NCBI GenBank assembly: GCA_964444735.1
Contig: CAYUIJ010000092.1
Coordinates: 1-7,890, forward strand
Length of the DNA: 7,890 bases
From: Phocaeicola_A sp964444735
Lineage (GTDB): Bacteria; Bacteroidota; Bacteroidia; Bacteroidales; Bacteroidaceae
Reading direction: 5' to 3'
Both the position numbers and the translations under genes were made by a program. Shown here in pieces: positions 4,507 to 7,890 of this stretch (its first letter is position 1; each line of letters begins with the position of its first letter). A model generated the notes under the pieces. That model did not search any database. It was not told the origin of the DNA and saw only the letters and a list, made by a program, of their open reading frames with translations.

Positions 4507-6345
4507 TCAATCCAACGACTGCATATCGTTCAAACGTCTGTAATATCCGTTCAATGCCAGCAATTCCTCATGTTTCCCACGCTCCACAATCTTTCCCTCA
4601 TACATTACGCAAATCTCATCGGCATTCTTAATGGTAGACAGACGGTGAGCTATAGCAATGGTTGTACGTGTTTTCATCAAACGCTCCAAAGCTTCCTGAA
4701 CCAGACGCTCGGATTCGGTATCGAGCGCAGAAGTGGCCTCGTCAAGTATCAAAATAGGCGGATTCTTAAGAATGGCACGCGCAATGCTGACGCGCTGACG
4801 CTGGCCTCCCGACAATTTGCCGCCCCTGTCGCCTATCGTCATATTGTAGCCTCCTTCTTTCTCCATGATAAAATCATGCGCGTTGGCTATTTTGGCCGCT
4901 GCCACAACCTGCTCCATTGTAGCATTCTCAACCCCAAAAGCAATGTTGTTGAAAAAAGTATCATTAAACAGAATCGCCTCCTGATTGACATTACCTATGA
5001 GACCGCGCAAATCGGATATGCGCACGTCTTTTATACTGGTACCGTCAATTGTAATGTCACCTTTCTGCACGTCATGATAACGTGGCAACAAATCAACCAG
5101 CGTGGATTTTCCAGAACCGGACTGACCTACCAGCGCAATGGTTTTTCCTTTTGGTACGGTTAGATTAATATGCTCAAGGACTTTTTTCTGACCGTTGCCA
5201 TAACTGAAGCTGATATCTTTGAATTCAATCTTGTCGCTCAAGCCAGGCAACGGTTTCGGGTTTTCAATTTCCTTAATCGGATTCTCTGTCTTCAGAATCT
5301 TATCAACACGCTCCATCGAGGCAAGTCCCTTCGGTATATTATAACCGGCTTTTGCAAAGTCTTTCAACGGATTGATGATGCTATAGAGAATCACCATATA
5401 GAATATGAATGCAGGAGCGTCAATGGTAGAATGCCTCCCAAGAATAAGCCAGCCTCCAAACCACAATACCATTACAATCAGGACAGTTCCCAAGAACTCG
5501 CTCATAGGGTGTGCCAAAGCCTGACGGGTAGCCACCTTATTGGTAGCATTGCGCAACTCATTGCTGCACTTCGTAAAGCGGCCGGTCATTTTCTGTTCCG
5601 CGACAAATGCCTTTATAATACGCAAGCCGCCCAATGTCTCTTCCATCTGTGACAACGTATCGCTCCACTTCGCCTGCTGTTCCAATGACTGGCGTTTCAG
5701 CTTCTTTCCTACCGTCCCCATAACCCATCCCATAAAAGGAAGGACTATCACAGTAAACAGGGTAAGCCGCCAACTGGTAATGATCAATGTTGTAAAGTAA
5801 AACAGGATCAGTATGGGATTCTTTATCAGCATGTCAATGGAACTGGTGATTGAGTTCTCCACTTCGCTCACGTCACCACTCATACGGGCCATAATATCTC
5901 CCTTCCGCTCCTCCGAGAAAAAGCCCAATGGCAAGTGCATCACCTTGGAATATACCAGAATACGTATATCACGGACCACTCCTGTACGCAACGGTATCAT
6001 AATGGCGGAAGAACCAAAATAGCAAGAAGTCTTCAGCATGGTCATAAATGCCAGAAACAATCCGAGAAAAAACAATGTCATGGCACTGCCATACTCGTTT
6101 ATCATCTGCGATACATAATAATAGAAATTATTGACTGCGACTGTCTTCAGACTTTCATCCGCATTCCAAGGCATAAAGTCATACGCCTTGTCATTGATTT
6201 TAAACAGAATCTGAAGAATCGGGATTAACAGCGTAAAAGAAAAGATATTAAACACCGCCGACAAGATATTGAGCCATACGGCTCCCATCAGATACTTTTT
6301 ATAAGGCGACACGAAACGCCTCATCAGTTGGAAGAATTCCTTCAT
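4507..6345 (-). CDS. MsbA-like ABC exporter, fused permease and ATP-binding protein
   Basis: This is a half-transporter that dimerises in the inner membrane and exports a lipid or hydrophobic substrate using ATP; the MsbA lipid A/lipooligosaccharide flippase is the likeliest role but not proven. The 612-residue product has an N-terminal type I exporter membrane domain with six predicted spans at about 19-46, 88-113, 171-189, 191-209, 285-303 and 310-325. It also has the coupling segment EETLGGLRIIKAF (235-247). The nucleotide-binding domain (about 370-605) is intact: A-loop Tyr382, Walker A GQSGSGKST (407-415), Q-loop Gln455, signature LSGGQ (511-515), Walker B ILILDE (531-536), D-loop SALD (539-542) and switch His567. 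The ATG at 6343-6345 fits family starts. It ends in tandem stops (TGA then TAA). It lies 73 bp downstream of the Res-like gene but has its own probable promoter, so it need not be in that operon. Confidence 0.93.
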   Translation of the reverse strand: MKEFFQLMRRFVSPYKKYLMGAVWLNILSAVFNIFSFTLLIPILQILFKINDKAYDFMPWNADESLKTVAVNNFYYYVSQMINEYGSAMTLFFLGLFLAFMTMLKTSCYFGSSAIMIPLRTGVVRDIRILVYSKVMHLPLGFFSEERKGDIMARMSGDVSEVENSITSSIDMLIKNPILILFYFTTLIITSWRLTLFTVIVLPFMGWVMGTVGKKLKRQSLEQQAKWSDTLSQMEETLGGLRIIKAFVAEQKMTGRFTKCSNELRNATNKVATRQALAHPMSEFLGTVLIVMVLWFGGWLILGRHSTIDAPAFIFYMVILYSIINPLKDFAKAGYNIPKGLASMERVDKILKTENPIKEIENPKPLPGLSDKIEFKDISFSYGNGQKKVLEHINLTVPKGKTIALVGQSGSGKSTLVDLLPRYHDVQKGDITIDGTSIKDVRISDLRGLIGNVNQEAILFNDTFFNNIAFGVENATMEQVVAAAKIANAHDFIMEKEGGYNMTIGDRGGKLSGGQRQRVSIARAILKNPPILILDEATSALDTESERLVQEALERLMKTRTTIAIAHRLSTIKNADEICVMYEGKIVERGKHEELLALNGYYRRLNDMQSLD

Positions 6346-6376
6346 TTGTTTTTAATCATCATTTGGTTATGGCTTG

Positions 6377-6384
6377 CAAAGATA
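6377..6384 (-). promoter_or_regulatory. Probable promoter of the ABC exporter gene, -7 box TATCTTTG
   Basis: The minus strand reads TATCTTTG here, a full TAnnTTTG match 31 bp upstream of the exporter ATG, the same distance as in the ruvA leader. At a 19-bp spacer the -33 position reads ATGG, so the upstream box is poor. It lies inside the 73-bp gap after the Res-like gene, supporting separate transcription of the exporter. Confidence 0.55.
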
Positions 6385-6418
6385 AGGCAAATAGTATTAT
6401 AACCCATGAACAGGATAA

Positions 6419-7890
6419 TCACATTGCGCCCAGTCGTTGCAAAAGTTCCTTTATAGTAAGCGCCCCATCCATTTCCTGCTTGTCGAAAACCATGAAATAG
6501 CGGTACTGTTCGCCGGCTTTACCGGCCCAAGTCATGCCAAGTCCGGCCTTCGCCCGGCTGTCTGAGTTGTCCCGGTCATCGCCTTTCGTCTCAAGAAGAA
6601 CGGTAATGCCGCTATTCAACCGGACGATAAAGTCGGGATAATGGTTCATATAACCGTTTATACAGAATCCCGTGCGGCTCGGATTCCTATGCCAAAACAG
6701 CACATTATCCAGATTGGCGACAGCGTTTATGACATCATACTCAAACCCGTTAACCGACTCCTCCTCCGTATAAAGCCCTTTTGCCAAGCCGACGGACTTT
6801 GTCTTCACGGTTATCCGCTCCGGCAGGCGGTATGCCGCCCGACATCTTATCTGCCCTGTATCGAGCCACTCTTTGAACTTTTTTTCCTGATAAACTGACA
6901 ACAGCGACTCTATTTTCTGCCCGATCGTATTTCTTGTCTGCCAGTCGTTTGAGTACAAGTCTTCGAGCTGTCCGGAATCTACGCCCTCGATGGCCTTTTT
7001 GACATAACGGGCAATCTGCGGCTCGGAGATTTCGTCAAACCTAATGCCCTTTGCAAGCATCTCTGCCAGCCGCCTCTGCCTGCTTTCCGGCGACAAGACC
7101 GCAAAATGCCGTCTGACGAATGCCAGTTGGCTTGCGTTCAGGTCTCTTCTTGTAACGGCATATTCCCCGCCGCCGGATTTTTCCAAGTCCACACGCACCG
7201 CCTCGCTTTTGGCAGGGGTAAAGTCGATATTGTGGTCACACTTGTCCAGATCGAAACCTTCGGCAAGCATCGTCTTGTCCAACGGCACATATTCTTCACC
7301 GGCAAATATCAGGCTGGCGCTTATCTTTTTAACGAACTGCGGCAATACCAGCTCCTTTGCCTTGTCTGCAAAAATATCCTTAACCGGATATGCGGCTATC
7401 ATGCCTTTAATATCATCCGGAATGCCGTTATCACCGGTCTGCCGCGCCGCCTGCCGATTGTAGCTCTCGCTCTCCTGCCGGGCAAAAGACTCCAATTCGG
7501 CCGTCCCGGCATTGGCGGCGGGAACGGCAAGCGCCGTCTTAATCGTTTCGGCGTTTATCCGCTCGTCTATGTTGTCGGCCGCCGGAGCCGCAGGTGTATC
7601 CGGTCCCGGGTCGCCGGACAGATTTTGAGACGGCTGCGCCGCTGGAACAGGCCCGGCAGACTCGGCCGGAGTTTCGGCGACACGGTAGTCTTTCTTGCTG
7701 AAGCCCGCACGGTTCAAGCCCTCGATGATGTTCTCGACCGTACTCCGGAAATCGTTGGACGAGGTAAAGACATACGACAAGTCGAGCAGCTCCTCTTTGT
7801 GCCTGGTCGTATAGGGCAGCCGAAGCACACGGCCCAATATCTGCTCCACGTCCACACGCGAGGTCTTGTTGGCCAGCGACGCGAGAATGT
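6419..7890 (-). CDS. C-terminal part of a DEAD/DEAH helicase-nuclease, type III restriction (Res) subunit-like; 5' end outside the window
   Basis: Type III Res subunits translocate on DNA with an SF2 helicase core and cleave with a C-terminal nuclease. The frame is open to the window edge, and the GTG at 7855 is internal, because ILASLANKTSR precedes it in frame. Numbering from that GTG, VEQILGRVLR (3-12; 7820-7849) is helicase motif VI, the last core motif, so most of the helicase lies beyond 7890. A Pro/Ala/Gly-rich linker follows (about 60-125). The C-terminal domain has Glu372 in FEYDV, FWHRNP (387-392), then YPDFIV (406-411; Pro407-Asp408) and LLETKG (420-425; Glu422, Lys424). This is a complete PD...ExK nuclease signature, so the domain looks catalytically intact. 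The linker is far richer in GC than the neighbouring genes. No methyltransferase partner is visible; it would be expected beyond the right edge. DNA-defence function is inferred from the family. Confidence 0.85.
   Translation of the reverse strand, partial: ILASLANKTSRVDVEQILGRVLRLPYTTRHKEELLDLSYVFTSSNDFRSTVENIIEGLNRAGFSKKDYRVAETPAESAGPVPAAQPSQNLSGDPGPDTPAAPAADNIDERINAETIKTALAVPAANAGTAELESFARQESESYNRQAARQTGDNGIPDDIKGMIAAYPVKDIFADKAKELVLPQFVKKISASLIFAGEEYVPLDKTMLAEGFDLDKCDHNIDFTPAKSEAVRVDLEKSGGGEYAVTRRDLNASQLAFVRRHFAVLSPESRQRRLAEMLAKGIRFDEISEPQIARYVKKAIEGVDSGQLEDLYSNDWQTRNTIGQKIESLLSVYQEKKFKEWLDTGQIRCRAAYRLPERITVKTKSVGLAKGLYTEEESVNGFEYDVINAVANLDNVLFWHRNPSRTGFCINGYMNHYPDFIVRLNSGITVLLETKGDDRDNSDSRAKAGLGMTWAGKAGEQYRYFMVFDKQEMDGALTIKELLQRLGAM

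Noticed and set aside
4570..5163. 197-codon open frame on the plus strand inside the ABC exporter gene
   Set aside because: It lies opposite the nucleotide-binding domain, which is plainly the real coding frame; no domain or promoter supports it.
7853..7855. GTG as the start codon of the Res-like gene
   Set aside because: The frame is open upstream to the window edge and reads ILASLANKTSR directly into VDVEQILGRVLR, which is helicase motif VI. The GTG is an internal valine and the gene is partial.

Overview
The window looks like a chromosomal segment from a Bacteroidales bacterium (Bacteroides/Phocaeicola type). This rests on the recurring Bacteroidetes promoter signature (a TAnnTTTG -7 box, in two cases exactly 19 bp downstream of a TTG-type -33 box), A-rich leaders without clear Shine-Dalgarno sequences, and the character of the encoded proteins. 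The genus is inferred; no rRNA or other taxonomic marker gene is present.

Layout. (1) 1-209 is non-coding: a C9 homopolymer and a probable ruvA promoter. (2) ruvA (210-806, +) encodes the Holliday-junction recognition subunit. (3) Convergent with it is a two-gene minus-strand unit: an unrecognised lipoprotein (1423-2244) followed after 7 nt by a uracil/hypoxanthine-DNA-glycosylase-superfamily protein (837-1415). (4) The divergent region 2245-2482 holds promoters for both directions, an 8+8 bp inverted repeat sitting on the lipoprotein leader, and a perfect 16-bp palindrome. (5) The CCA-adding tRNA nucleotidyltransferase gene (2483-3952, +) has a textbook Bacteroides promoter. (6) 3953-4506 has no long gene but is not empty: a near-perfect promoter (4089-4119), a stem-loop at the predicted 5' end, a 30-codon membrane-peptide ORF (4205-4297), a folded 3' tail and a strong intrinsic terminator (4424-4468). 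Together these form an independent transcription unit of about 345 nt. (7) An MsbA-like ABC exporter (4507-6345, -). (8) The C-terminal part of a helicase-nuclease resembling a type III restriction (Res) subunit (6419 to the window edge, -), with helicase motif VI at the edge, a Pro/Ala-rich GC-rich linker and a PD...ExK nuclease motif.

How the parts relate. ruvA, cca and the exporter are housekeeping functions: recombination repair, tRNA 3'-end maturation and envelope lipid export. The glycosylase adds base-excision repair, curiously coupled to a lipoprotein. The Res-like gene is accessory DNA, probably part of a restriction/defence locus continuing beyond 7890, and its composition changes sharply from that of its neighbours. 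The best candidate for something undescribed is the small transcription unit at about 4089-4468.
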